A stretch of 64,000 bases of DNA from Pararhizobium polonicum (GCF_001687365.1 NZ_LGLV01000011.1:124001-188000); one strand, 5' to 3'; positions 16,481 to 25,745 are shown, counted from the first letter of the stretch. Notes: a model not told the origin generated them from the letters alone. A program made the numbers and translations.

Positions 16481-18328
16481 TCAGGCACGGACATAGGAAC
16501 CCGGCGCTTCTTCCAAGGAGTTGAGCTGTCCGCCGGTTTTGCGCGCAGGCACCCGCTCGCTGTCCAGCGTTTCGATCCAGGCCTGCCAATGCGGCCACCA
16601 GGAACCGGGCGTCTCCTTGGCCGTCTTCACCCAGTCGTCGAAGTCGCCCTTGGCCGGGCCGCCGGTCCAGAATTGGTACTTGCCCTTGTCCGGTGGGTTG
16701 ACGACGCCGGCAATATGGCCGGAGCCGGACATGACATAGGTCACATCGCCGCCGAAGAACCGGCTGCCGATGAACACCGATTTTGCCGGGGCGATATGAT
16801 CTTCCTTGGCGGCGAGATTGTAGATCGGAATTTTCACGCTATCGAGCGAGACCGTTTTGCCAGCCAATACCATCTCGCCCTTGGCCAGGTTGTTCTGGAG
16901 ATAACAATTGCGCAGATAGAAGGAGTGGTTGGCCGCCGGCATGCGGGTGGAATCGGAATTCCAGTAGAGCAGGTCGAAGGCGGTCGGCTCCTGGCCCTTC
17001 AGGTAGTTGTTGACGAAATAGGGCCAGATCAGATCCGACGCCCGCAGCATGTTGAAGGCCATGGCCATTTTCGAGCCGTCGAGATAGCCGGTCTCCTTCA
17101 TCCGCTCTTCCATCTGGGCGATCTGTTCTTCGTCCGCAAACACCTTGAGGTCGCCGGCATGGGTGAAATCGACCTGCGTGGTGAACAGCGTCGCGGAGCG
17201 GATACGCGTGTCGCCTTCCTGCGCATGCAGGGCAAGTGTCGCTGCAAGCAGCGTTCCGCCGACGCAATAGCCGATGGCGTTGACATCCTCCTCGCCGGTT
17301 GCCTGCCGGATGATGTCGAGGGCAAAGCCGATGCCTTCGCGGGCGTAGGATTCCCAATCCTTGGCCGCATGGCGCTCGTCCGGGTTGACCCAGGAAATGA
17401 CGAAGACGGTATGGCCCTGGTCCACCGCCCATTTGATGAAGGATTTCTGCGGGTTGAGATCCAGAACGTAGAATTTGTTGATCCAGGGCGGGCAGATCAA
17501 GAGCGGCCGTTTCAGCACTGTCTCGGTGGCTGCATCATATTGCAGCACCTGGCAGACGTCGCTCTGGCCGATCACTTTGCCGGGTGTCATGGCGATATTC
17601 TCGCCGATGGCGAATTTGCTCGTATCGGTCTGTCGAAGCTTGAGGTCGCCTTTGCCGGCGACGATATCTTCGGCCAGCATCTGCATGCCCTTGACGAGAT
17701 TGGCGCCACTAGAGGCCACGGTCTCGCGATAGAGTTGCGGGTTGGTTGTGACGAAATTGGCGGGCGAAAGGGCGCTGGAAATCTGCCGCACATAGAAGGC
17801 GGCCTTGTGTTTGGTATGGTCGTCGAGGCCTTCGGCATCGCGCACCATCCGGTCTGCCCAGTCGGAGGTGATGAAATAGGCCTGCCGCAGGAAATCAAAG
17901 AACGGATTGGCGGCCCAGTCGGCATCCGAAAAGCGTTTGTCGTTGCGGGGCACATCGGCAGCGGGGCTGACAGCGTCGCCGCTCATCTTCTGCAGGGTGC
18001 GCGTCCACATGGAGAAGAAGCTCCCCATCAGGTAGGTCTGCGCTTCAAGGGTGCGCCGCGGATCGGAAAGCCAGTATTCGGAGACTTTGGAAAGCGTCTT
18101 GACCATATCGACGACCGGATCAGCCACCATGTCGGTCTTTGCGCCGCTTTCGCGCGGGGCGAGCCATGCGGATGCGGCCTTGCCGAGTTGCTCGACCGTG
18201 CGCGCGAGGTTCATCGTGAAGGCTTCAGGGTCTTTGAGGATGTAGGGATCGACGGATTTCGGGTCGAAACCGGTAAAACCATCCGCGCTGGCGCCCGTCT
18301 GGCCCTCGGTCTTCCTGTCTTCTGCCAC
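16481..18328 (-). CDS. phaC: Class I polyhydroxyalkanoate synthase
   Basis: PhaC polymerises 3-hydroxyacyl-CoA into polyhydroxyalkanoate storage granules. The 615-residue protein fits class I synthases. It has the lipase-box-like nucleophile motif GYCVGG with the catalytic Cys near residue 355, the catalytic Asp in AAKEDHIAPAKS and the catalytic His in SGHIAGVVNP. I chose the GTG at 18328 because GGAGG lies 6 bases upstream; the frame stays open to 18568 but reads through an AT-rich intergenic stretch. No phaA, phaB, phaR or phasin gene is near. sfsA, map and radC follow on the same strand. Confidence 0.94.
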   Translation of the reverse strand: MAEDRKTEGQTGASADGFTGFDPKSVDPYILKDPEAFTMNLARTVEQLGKAASAWLAPRESGAKTDMVADPVVDMVKTLSKVSEYWLSDPRRTLEAQTYLMGSFFSMWTRTLQKMSGDAVSPAADVPRNDKRFSDADWAANPFFDFLRQAYFITSDWADRMVRDAEGLDDHTKHKAAFYVRQISSALSPANFVTTNPQLYRETVASSGANLVKGMQMLAEDIVAGKGDLKLRQTDTSKFAIGENIAMTPGKVIGQSDVCQVLQYDAATETVLKRPLLICPPWINKFYVLDLNPQKSFIKWAVDQGHTVFVISWVNPDERHAAKDWESYAREGIGFALDIIRQATGEEDVNAIGYCVGGTLLAATLALHAQEGDTRIRSATLFTTQVDFTHAGDLKVFADEEQIAQMEERMKETGYLDGSKMAMAFNMLRASDLIWPYFVNNYLKGQEPTAFDLLYWNSDSTRMPAANHSFYLRNCYLQNNLAKGEMVLAGKTVSLDSVKIPIYNLAAKEDHIAPAKSVFIGSRFFGGDVTYVMSGSGHIAGVVNPPDKGKYQFWTGGPAKGDFDDWVKTAKETPGSWWPHWQAWIETLDSERVPARKTGGQLNSLEEAPGSYVRA

Positions 18329-18500
18329 CCGGTTTCCTCCACAGATGTTTGTTTGTTTTGTCTTTTTACATTCTGCCTTAAAATGATTACAAGTGCCAGC
18401 GCATGTTGGACTCGGGGCGCCTGGCAATCGGCCAACTTCGGACAGAGATTCAACGGTATGTGTCGGGTATGGCGAGATGATGAAGTCGGGGAAAGCAGCA

Positions 18501-18839
18501 ATGATGCGGATGGTGACGGCCTTTGGACTGGCAGGTTTGGCGATTGCCCTTGCCGGCTGCAATTCCACGGCGGTTGACGAGCAGCCGTCGATCTATTCCG
18601 CGACAATGGCCAAGCCCATTCCGGCCGATGTCTATCCGGTCATCGAAGGCAAACTGCCCGCAGCAACCACCCAGATGAGCAACGAAGAGGCCGCAAGCCA
18701 ACAGGCGAAATTGACGGCGCTCGGGTCCGCCCGCTCGTCCGGTGCGATCTCGGAAGCCGAATATCAGCGCCGCCTGAAGGAATTGCAGCTGCTCGCCGCC
18801 AACCACGGTGCCGACACGTTGAAGCAGATACAGAATTAG
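18501..18839 (+). CDS. SHOCT-domain lipoprotein
   Basis: A 112-residue predicted lipoprotein. The start has a short basic/hydrophobic signal ending in the lipobox LAGC (Cys about residue 19), so it would be anchored to a membrane by lipid. The C-terminal half (RSSGAISEAEYQRRLKELQ) matches the short SHOCT-type helix pair. GGGGAAAG lies about 6 bases before ATG 18501; other in-frame ATGs at 18477, 18480, 18504 and 18510 are possible. It diverges from phaC; the function is unknown. Confidence 0.78.
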   Translation: MMRMVTAFGLAGLAIALAGCNSTAVDEQPSIYSATMAKPIPADVYPVIEGKLPAATTQMSNEEAASQQAKLTALGSARSSGAISEAEYQRRLKELQLLAANHGADTLKQIQN

Positions 18840-18961
18840 CACTTGCGTTTCGGCTGATTTGGACGCAAAGCGTTTCGTGGCCGCGTGGGCCTGATTGCAC
18901 CGCGCGCGTCTCCTTGCACGCATGATTCCAGCATGGGGACAGCGCAAGACGAGGTTTAGAG

Positions 18962-20179
18962 ATGGAAGAGTTTCACAAAGTCCGGCGTTTGCCGCCTTAC
19001 GTTTTCGAACAGGTCAACCGTTTGAAAGCCAGCGCGCGAGCGGGTGGAGCTGATATCATCGACCTCGGTATGGGCAACCCGGATCTTCCGACGCCGCAGT
19101 CGATCGTCGACAAGCTGTGCGAAGCCGTCCAGGATCCGCGCACGCATCGTTATTCGTCCTCCAAGGGCATTCCCGGTCTTCGCCGCGCGCAGGCCGCCTA
19201 TTACGCCCGCCGTTTCGGCGTCAAGCTGAACCCGGATACGCAGGTCGTGGCGACCCTCGGTTCCAAGGAAGGCTTCGCCAATATGGCGCAGGCGATCACC
19301 GCGCCCGGCGACGTGATCCTGTGCCCGAACCCGACCTATCCGATCCATGCCTTCGGCTTCCTGATGACGGGCGGCGTCATTCGTTCGATTTCGGTGGAGC
19401 CGGACGACACGTTCTTCCCGCCGCTGGAGCGGGCGATCCGCCATTCGATCCCCAAGCCGATCGCGCTGGTGATCAACTATCCGTCCAACCCGACGGCGCA
19501 TGTGGCGACACTGGATTTCTACAAGGAAGTCGTCGCGTTCGCGAAGAAGCACGACATCGTCATCCTCTCGGATCTGGCTTACTCGGAAATCTATTTCGAC
19601 GGCGTCCTGCCACCGTCCGTTCTGGAAGTTCCAGGCGCGATGGACAACACGGTCGAATTCACCTCGATGTCGAAGACGTTTTCCATGCCCGGCTGGCGCA
19701 TGGGCTTTGCCGTCGGCAACGAACGCCTGATCGCCGCCTTGACGCGGGTCAAGTCCTATCTCGACTACGGCGCCTTCACGCCGATCCAGGTGGCCGCGAC
19801 CCATGCGCTGAACGGTGACGGTTCCGATATCGCCGAGGTGCGCAATATCTACAGGCGCCGCCGTGATGTGCTGGTCGAAAGCTTCGGCAAGGCCGGCTGG
19901 GACGTGCCGCCGCCGGCAGCCACCATGTTCGCCTGGGCGAAGATTCCGGAAAAGTTCCGTCATCTCGGCTCGTTGGAGTTTTCCAAGCTTTTGGTCGAAA
20001 AGGCCGATATCGCTGTTGCTCCCGGCATTGGTTTCGGCGAACAGGGTGACGACTATATCCGTATCGCGCTCGTTGAAAACGAACACCGGATTCGCCAGGC
20101 TGCCCGCAGCCTGAAGAAGTTCCTTTCGACGGCTGACGACACGTTGCACAACGTCATTTCGCTGAACGCGCATCGCTGA
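18962..20179 (+). CDS. AlaC-like aminotransferase (class I/II, PLP)
   Basis: A 405-residue pyridoxal phosphate aminotransferase. The conserved N-terminal DLGMGNPD, the NYPSNPTA segment, the aspartate in ILSDLAYSEIYFD and the PLP lysine in SMSKTFSMPGWRMG (about residue 238) are all present. It resembles the AlaC and LL-diaminopimelate aminotransferase group. Rhizobia make alanine and related amino acids through such enzymes, but the exact substrate cannot be read from the sequence. GAGG lies upstream of the start. hom follows after 80 bases on the same strand, which hints at aspartate-family metabolism. Confidence 0.88.
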   Translation: MEEFHKVRRLPPYVFEQVNRLKASARAGGADIIDLGMGNPDLPTPQSIVDKLCEAVQDPRTHRYSSSKGIPGLRRAQAAYYARRFGVKLNPDTQVVATLGSKEGFANMAQAITAPGDVILCPNPTYPIHAFGFLMTGGVIRSISVEPDDTFFPPLERAIRHSIPKPIALVINYPSNPTAHVATLDFYKEVVAFAKKHDIVILSDLAYSEIYFDGVLPPSVLEVPGAMDNTVEFTSMSKTFSMPGWRMGFAVGNERLIAALTRVKSYLDYGAFTPIQVAATHALNGDGSDIAEVRNIYRRRRDVLVESFGKAGWDVPPPAATMFAWAKIPEKFRHLGSLEFSKLLVEKADIAVAPGIGFGEQGDDYIRIALVENEHRIRQAARSLKKFLSTADDTLHNVISLNAHR

Positions 20180-20259
20180 GGCGCCGGGTTTTCCGGTTCT
20201 TCTTTGAAATCTGCTCCGCCGTTTCAGGCGGAGCGCTCTCGACATGTTAGGAATTGTGT

Positions 20260-21582
20260 ATGGCAGATGCCCTTAAAATCGGCATTGCGGGCTTGGGAAC
20301 CGTTGGTGCCTCGCTGGTGCGTATTCTTCAGGAACGCCACGAAGCGCTGGCGACCACATGCGGCCGGGCAATCGAAATTACTGCCGTTACGGCACGCGAT
20401 AGGAACCGCGACCGCGGTGTCGATCTCTCCGCCATGACCTGGCACGACGATGCGCTGTCGCTGGCTGAGACTGCCGATATCGACGTTTTCGTCGAACTGA
20501 TGGGTGGTGCGGGCGAGCCGGCTTTGTCCGCCGTCAAGGCAGCGCTGTCGCGCGGTGTGCATGTGGTGACCGCCAACAAGGCGCTGCTTGCCGCCCACGG
20601 CATCGCGCTTGCCGGTCTTGCCGAAGAGCATGGCGCGCTTTTGAACTACGAAGCTGCGGTTGCCGGCGGCATTCCCGTGATCAAGGCGCTGCGGGAATCG
20701 TTGACAGGCAACACGATTTCGCGCGTCTACGGCATCATGAACGGCACCTGCAACTACATCCTCACCAAGATGGAGAAGGAGGGGTTGTCCTTCGAGGCCT
20801 GCCTCAAGGAAGCGCAGCGCCTCGGCTACGCCGAAGCCGATCCGGCCTTCGATATTGAGGGCAATGATACCGCCCACAAGCTGTCCATCCTGACGAGCCT
20901 GGCCTTTGGAACGGCGATTGCCGCCGATGACATCTATCTCGAAGGCATCACCAATATTTCGATCGACGATATCCATGCGGCGGCCGATCTCGGTTACCGT
21001 ATCAAGCTGCTCGGCGTTGCCCAGCGCACCGATAGCGGTATCGAGCAACGCGTCCACCCGACCATGGTGCCGCTCGAATCGGTGATTGCCCAGGTTGATG
21101 GCGTCACCAACGCGGTGGCGATCGAATCCGATATTCTCGGTGAATTGCTGATGGTCGGCCCCGGCGCCGGCGGCAATGCGACGGCATCCGCTGTGCTTGG
21201 CGACATCGCCGACATCGCCAAGAGCCGCCCGGGCGCCCAGCATGTACCGGCCTTCGGCCGTCCGGTCACGGCGCTTTTGCCGTACAAGCAGGCGCAGATC
21301 CAGAGCCACGAGGGCGGATACTTCATTCGCCTCAAGGTTCTCGACAAGACTGGTGTGTTTGCAAGCATCGCAACGCGCATGGCCGAAAACCGCATCTCGC
21401 TCGAATCGATCGTTCAGCACTCGAAGCACCCGGTCGAAACCGGCGAGCCGCAGACGATCATCCTCGTCACCCATGCGACGACCGAGGAATCGGTGCGCAA
21501 GGCGGTGGCAGCGATCAAGAGCGAAGGCTATCTCGTCGGCGACCCGCAGGTGATCCGTATCGAACGGCCGAAGACGGCCTGA
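20260..21582 (+). CDS. hom: Homoserine dehydrogenase
   Basis: The enzyme reduces aspartate semialdehyde to homoserine with NAD(P)H, the branch point toward threonine and methionine. The 440-residue protein has the NAD(P) motif GIAGLGTVGASL near the start, the signature ANKALLAAHG and the NGTCNYILTKM segment, and a C-terminal ACT domain (GGYFIRLKVLDKTGVFA) for feedback control, most likely by threonine. The ATG at 20260 follows AGGAA by 7 bases; a TTG two codons upstream is less likely. A strong terminator follows. Confidence 0.95.
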   Translation: MADALKIGIAGLGTVGASLVRILQERHEALATTCGRAIEITAVTARDRNRDRGVDLSAMTWHDDALSLAETADIDVFVELMGGAGEPALSAVKAALSRGVHVVTANKALLAAHGIALAGLAEEHGALLNYEAAVAGGIPVIKALRESLTGNTISRVYGIMNGTCNYILTKMEKEGLSFEACLKEAQRLGYAEADPAFDIEGNDTAHKLSILTSLAFGTAIAADDIYLEGITNISIDDIHAAADLGYRIKLLGVAQRTDSGIEQRVHPTMVPLESVIAQVDGVTNAVAIESDILGELLMVGPGAGGNATASAVLGDIADIAKSRPGAQHVPAFGRPVTALLPYKQAQIQSHEGGYFIRLKVLDKTGVFASIATRMAENRISLESIVQHSKHPVETGEPQTIILVTHATTEESVRKAVAAIKSEGYLVGDPQVIRIERPKTA

Positions 21583-21604
21583 TCCAGTCGCCGATGCATT
21601 TTTC

Positions 21605-21643
21605 GCGGCCCCATCCGGTTATCCATCCGGGTGGGGCCGCTTT
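21605..21643 (+). terminator. Rho-independent terminator after hom
   Basis: A 14-bp stem (GCGGCCCCATCCGG with CCGGGTGGGGCCGC, one wobble pair) with an 8-base loop, followed by TTT. It starts 22 bases after the hom stop and separates hom from recJ. Confidence 0.88.
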
Positions 21644-21705
21644 CGTTCCGGTTTGCGAAGGACGCAAAACCCGGCTACGAACAGTCTCAAAGTCACAGGT
21701 GTATG

Positions 21706-23508
21706 ATGAGCGAATTGCCAGATCCCGTGCAGCGGGCGTTTCTCAATGTGGAGCGGTCGGTGACCGGGCAGCGCTGGGTGTCGCGGCTAGATCAGGCCGG
21801 GCAGAACCGCGCGCTTGCGATCAGCCAGGTGCATGGCTTCTCCGATCTCATCGCCCGCGTGCTGGCCGGGCGGGGAGTGACGATGGACGATGCGGTGGCA
21901 TTCCTCGATCCGACCATCCGCGCGCTGATGCCGGATCCCGAAACTCTGACGGACTGCGGCAAGGCCGCCGCGCGCATTGTCGCTGCGATCAAGGCGCGTG
22001 AAAAGGTGGCCATCTTCGGCGACTACGATGTCGATGGCGCCGCGTCCTCGGCGCTGATGTTCCGCTTTCTGCGTCATTTCGGCATCGAGGCCGAAATCTA
22101 CATTCCGGACCGCATTTTCGAGGGCTACGGCCCGAACCCGGCGGCGATCAATCAGTTGATCGACAATGGCGCGCAGCTGATCGTCACCGTCGATTGCGGC
22201 TCAACCAGCCACGAATCGCTGGCTGCCGCTGAAGTGCGCGGCATCGATGTCGTGGTCATCGATCACCATCAGGTCGGCGCGCAGCTGCCGCCCTGCGTGG
22301 CGCTGGTCAATCCGAACCGGGAAGACGACCTGTCGGGGCAGGGGCATCTCTGCGCCGCCGGTGTGGTCTTTCTCGTTCTCGTCAACACGATGCGGCAGTT
22401 GCGCGAAAGCGGCGACAGGCGGGTGTCCTCCTTCGATCTGCTGGCCCTGCTGGATCTCGTCGCCCTGGCGACCGTGTGCGACGTCGTGCCGCTCAAGGGC
22501 TTGAACAGGGCCTATGTGGTCAAGGGGCTGGTTGCCGCCCGGCATATGCAGAATCCGGGATTGTCGGCGCTGTTCCGCAAGGCCGGGCTTGGCGGCCCGG
22601 TCACGCCCTATCATTTCGGCTTTCTGATCGGTCCTCGAATCAATGCCGGTGGCCGGATCGGCGATGCGGCTCTCGGCAGCCGGTTGCTGACGCTGGACGA
22701 TGAAAATGCCGCCGAAACGATCGCCGCCAAGCTTGATGAGCTAAACAAGGAACGCCAGGTGATGGAAATCGCCATGCTGGCCGAAGCCGAGGCCGAAGCG
22801 CTGGCCGAATACGGTACCGGCGAATCGGCATCCATTATCGTGACGGCGCGTGAAAACTGGCATCCCGGCATTGTCGGCCTGCTGGCGGCCCGCCTGAAGG
22901 AGAAATTCCGCCGCCCGGCCTTTGCAATCTCTTTCGATCCGAACGGCAAGGGAACGGGATCGGGCCGGTCGATCAGTGGCTTCGACATCGGAAAGATCGT
23001 TCGCGCCGCGGTGGATGGTGGCCTGTTGGTCAAGGGCGGCGGCCATGCCATGGCGGCGGGCCTGACGGTCGAGCGCGCGAATCTGGGCAAGCTGCGGCAT
23101 TTCTTCGAGGAACGGACCGGGAATGCGATCAAGGATCTCGTCTCGACCGAAACGCTGAAGATCGACGGTGCGTTGGGGGCTGCCGGTGCCAATCTGGCGC
23201 TGATCGATCAGCTCGAACAGGCAGGCCCGTATGGGGCAGGGCATCCGCAGCCGATCTTTGCATTGCCGGCACACCGCTTGCGCGATTCGCGGCAGGTGGG
23301 TGCCAATCATGTGAAGGTGACGCTGGAGGGCCAGGATGGTTCGCGGGTCGAGGGCATCGCCTTCCGCGCGCTGGAAACGCCGCTCGGCGATCTGCTGCTG
23401 TCCGAGCGCGGCACGACGATCCACGTCGCCGCATCGATATCAGCTGATCTATGGCAGGGAACGAGGCGTGTTCAGCTGCGCGTTATCGATGCCGCAAAGG
23501 CTCTCTGA
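21706..23508 (+). CDS. recJ: Single-stranded-DNA-specific exonuclease RecJ
   Basis: RecJ degrades single-stranded DNA 5' to 3' in recombination repair and mismatch repair. The 600-residue protein has the DHH phosphoesterase motifs GDYDVDGAASSA, DCGSTSHE and DHHQ in the N-terminal half, followed by DHHA1 (GGGHAMAAG) and a C-terminal OB-like domain. The start is between two adjacent ATGs (21703, 21706); AGG is spaced better for 21706. The frame is open to 21631 through the upstream terminator, which rules out an earlier start. It stands between the hom terminator and two tRNA-Glu genes on the other strand. Confidence 0.94.
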   Translation: MSELPDPVQRAFLNVERSVTGQRWVSRLDQAGQNRALAISQVHGFSDLIARVLAGRGVTMDDAVAFLDPTIRALMPDPETLTDCGKAAARIVAAIKAREKVAIFGDYDVDGAASSALMFRFLRHFGIEAEIYIPDRIFEGYGPNPAAINQLIDNGAQLIVTVDCGSTSHESLAAAEVRGIDVVVIDHHQVGAQLPPCVALVNPNREDDLSGQGHLCAAGVVFLVLVNTMRQLRESGDRRVSSFDLLALLDLVALATVCDVVPLKGLNRAYVVKGLVAARHMQNPGLSALFRKAGLGGPVTPYHFGFLIGPRINAGGRIGDAALGSRLLTLDDENAAETIAAKLDELNKERQVMEIAMLAEAEAEALAEYGTGESASIIVTARENWHPGIVGLLAARLKEKFRRPAFAISFDPNGKGTGSGRSISGFDIGKIVRAAVDGGLLVKGGGHAMAAGLTVERANLGKLRHFFEERTGNAIKDLVSTETLKIDGALGAAGANLALIDQLEQAGPYGAGHPQPIFALPAHRLRDSRQVGANHVKVTLEGQDGSRVEGIAFRALETPLGDLLLSERGTTIHVAASISADLWQGTRRVQLRVIDAAKAL

Positions 23509-23564
23509 GCCGGGCGGTTCTTCGTGGTGGAAACGTCTTCAGTGTATGGGGAATTGAAAGACCA

Positions 23565-23639
23565 TGGTACGCCCTAGGGGAGTCGAACCCCTCTTCCCAG
23601 AATGAAAATCTGGTGTCCTAACCGATAGACGAAGGGCGC
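23565..23639 (-). tRNA. tRNA-Glu (anticodon TTC), copy 1
   Basis: A 75-base tRNA including CCA. Read on the minus strand, the acceptor GCGCCCT pairs with AGGGCGT, and the anticodon arm CCAGATTTTCATTCTGG gives TTC. The gene is identical in sequence to copy 2 at 23827-23901. Confidence 0.95.
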
Positions 23640-23656
23640 ATCAGTGGTGTGGGCGT

Positions 23657-23685
23657 CTTATAGTCAGGCGCCTTGAATGCTGCAA
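23657..23685 (-). promoter_or_regulatory. Promoter of tRNA-Glu copy 1
   Basis: On the minus strand TTGCAG (23680-23685), a 17-base spacer and TATAAG (23657-23662) form a sigma70-type promoter. The -10 box ends 18 bases before the tRNA start. The same layout occurs before copy 2. Confidence 0.75.
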
Positions 23686-23826
23686 GCGCTAATTCGCATT
23701 TTTTGACGATTTTTCGCAGTAAAAACAGAGCTGAAGGAAAACCCTTCAAAGACGCAAAAACACCCGTCAGCAAGGCGCTGCTGCGGGGGAGAGTACGAAT
23801 ATCGATGCTGAAGGGGAGGTTCACAA

Positions 23827-23901
23827 TGGTACGCCCTAGGGGAGTCGAACCCCTCTTCCCAGAATGAAAATCTGGTGTCCTAACCGATAGACGAAGGGCG
23901 C
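23827..23901 (-). tRNA. tRNA-Glu (anticodon TTC), copy 2
   Basis: Identical over all 75 bases to copy 1, which lies 262 bases away on the same strand. The two genes have separate promoters and share part of the flanking sequence, as expected of a recent or gene-conversion-maintained duplication. Confidence 0.95.
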
Positions 23902-23918
23902 AGCCGTTGTGTGGGCGT

Positions 23919-23947
23919 CTTATAGTCAGGGCTTTTGAATACCGCAA
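23919..23947 (-). promoter_or_regulatory. Promoter of tRNA-Glu copy 2
   Basis: On the minus strand TTGCGG (23942-23947), a 17-base spacer and TATAAG (23919-23924), placed as in copy 1. The stretch GACTATAAGACGCCCACAC is identical in both copies, while the spacer has diverged. Confidence 0.75.
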
Positions 23948-24038
23948 GCGGCAAATTTCATTTTTCTGTAAAAAAGCCCTGATAAAGCGCGGGTTGTTGA
24001 TAATATTGGAAATGTCGAACGATAACAGAGGGTTGCCA

Positions 24039-25394
24039 TCAGCCCCTGCGGCGGCGGCAGCGCCAATTCCAGTCGCGCTCTTCGCCGGTGTCGATATGGA
24101 CCGATTCCGTGTGGCAATAGGTTCCCACGCCGCCGCGCCCCGGAATGGTGCGCAGATAGGCGGCAAGATCCCATTTGCCGACACCGGGTACCTGGATGTC
24201 AGCGGCCTGACAGGTCGTGTGAAGCGAATGCCGGCTTCCGCCGGCGCTGGCATTGTGCTTCAGGTCGCGCAGACCGGATGTTACCATGACCTTGCGGCCG
24301 TAATGGTTCTCGACGACCTTCAGAACCTGCAGCAGTTCCGGCTGGAAACAGCCCGTCTCCACTTTTTCCGTCTGCAGCCAGAGGCCGTTCGGCGCAAGGC
24401 GGGCCAGACCGGGCAGGGAGGCCATTTCGACCGTAGCGCTCTCATCGTCATGGCCCGGCTCTGAATCGTCCGTGGTCGCAAACATCGACGTTGTCCGCAC
24501 GCCGGGAAGTGCTGTGAACCCGAGCGCGGCAATCTGCTGCTGTTTCATGTTGGCGGCGGCAAGCGTCTTCTTAGCCGGTGCCTTGGCAAATCGATCGTCA
24601 TTGAATTGATTGCGGCTCTTGCGCTTGGCTGCGAACAGCCCGGCCAGCGTCAGGCTTTTTTCCGTTCCATCCGTCTTGTCTCCGTCATCAGGCACGTTTC
24701 CCGAATCGGGAAGGACCGCCACCGCGCTGTGGGCCGTACCCGCGGAGGCTGCACTTGAGGGGATAGGGACGGCGACGGGAAGCGGGGTGGTGTCAGCGCC
24801 TGGCTCGGCACTTGCCACTTGCTGTACGGCCGGTACGGTACCTTCAGTGTTGCTCGCACCTTCGAGCGGCAGCACGACCGGAGCCGTCGCCGGCTGGCCG
24901 CTGTTGAAAAGACTGTTTGTGGCGGGATTGACACCGGTGGCTTGCCCGACGGGCAGCGGCGCATGGTCTCCGGCGGCATTGGCATTCTGTGTCTGGGTGG
25001 CAAAGATGCTGTTCGATGTTGCCTTGAGGCCGGTGCTTTGCATGGTCAGCGACGCCGGCTGGCCGTTGGCTTCGGCAGGCACCATCGCATTTGCCTGGGC
25101 CGGATATCCGCCCTGTTGCTGCGCATTGGCACCGACGGCGACGACCTGTTGATCTTCATAAGTGCCAGGCCCTGTCTGTGCAGCGTCAGCGGATGCAGCT
25201 TCGGGAACTGCCTGGTCCTCCGCCGATGCCGTTTCTTTCGCGGCCGTGACGCAACCGGACAAGGCCAGTACCGAGACGGTGAGCGCGAGTGCGCAGCCTA
25301 AACCGCGAATCGTCGCTGCTGTTTGCAGAACATCACGCAACGTTGGATCCCCACTCAATGCGGGCCGGGCGACATCTGCTGCCGTCATGGCCAT
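24039..25394 (-). CDS. Lipoprotein with C-terminal M15-type peptidase domain
   Basis: A 451-residue protein with a signal-like stretch ending in the lipobox LSGC (Cys near residue 48), a long low-complexity linker rich in Ala, Thr, Pro and Gln, and a C-terminal domain of the M15/YcbK type. That domain shows SGLRD, SRHSLHTTCQAADIQV and SVHIDTG, whose His, Asp and His would bind zinc. It probably trims peptidoglycan peptides in the periplasm (inference). The start is uncertain: ATG 25394 and 25388 lack a clear binding site, while TTG 25340, preceded by GGGG, would give a signal peptide of usual length. Confidence 0.82.
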   Translation of the reverse strand: MAMTAADVARPALSGDPTLRDVLQTAATIRGLGCALALTVSVLALSGCVTAAKETASAEDQAVPEAASADAAQTGPGTYEDQQVVAVGANAQQQGGYPAQANAMVPAEANGQPASLTMQSTGLKATSNSIFATQTQNANAAGDHAPLPVGQATGVNPATNSLFNSGQPATAPVVLPLEGASNTEGTVPAVQQVASAEPGADTTPLPVAVPIPSSAASAGTAHSAVAVLPDSGNVPDDGDKTDGTEKSLTLAGLFAAKRKSRNQFNDDRFAKAPAKKTLAAANMKQQQIAALGFTALPGVRTTSMFATTDDSEPGHDDESATVEMASLPGLARLAPNGLWLQTEKVETGCFQPELLQVLKVVENHYGRKVMVTSGLRDLKHNASAGGSRHSLHTTCQAADIQVPGVGKWDLAAYLRTIPGRGGVGTYCHTESVHIDTGEERDWNWRCRRRRG

Positions 25395-25745
25395 TCATTT
25401 GGAAGTCGCAAACCGCGTATCGGCGCGTGCCCTGTCAGGGCTGTGCGCGCCGCTCCCTCGCGGTCTGACCGGTTCAACCGGAAGCAGGATGCACGCCAGC
25501 CTCCAGCGGCGGTTCGCATCCCATCCCTTAACGTTTCGTTCAAATATTAGTGAACGCGCCGTTGTTTGTAAACCTGCACTGACGCAGGCGGCATTTCTCC
25601 GCCTGGTTTTCCGGAATTTCCCACCGTCTGAGGGCCGAGGTGGTCCGAAATGATGCAGGCGATATCCAATGATTCGGCCCCTAAGAGCCGGACTGGAAGA
25701 CTGGATATCGCCCGGCCGCATTGCGCGGGGCTTACCAAACGCCGG
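25395..25745. other. Intergenic region with two inverted repeats
   Basis: About 350 bases without a supported gene. It holds an inverted repeat CGTTCA-N8-TGAACG (25537-25556), upstream of the M15 lipoprotein gene, and an 11-bp inverted repeat GGCGATATCCA / TGGATATCGCC (25658-25668 and 25702-25712) just past the gloA stop. The second may end the gloA transcript or be a repeated palindromic element; it lacks a T run. Confidence 0.55.
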
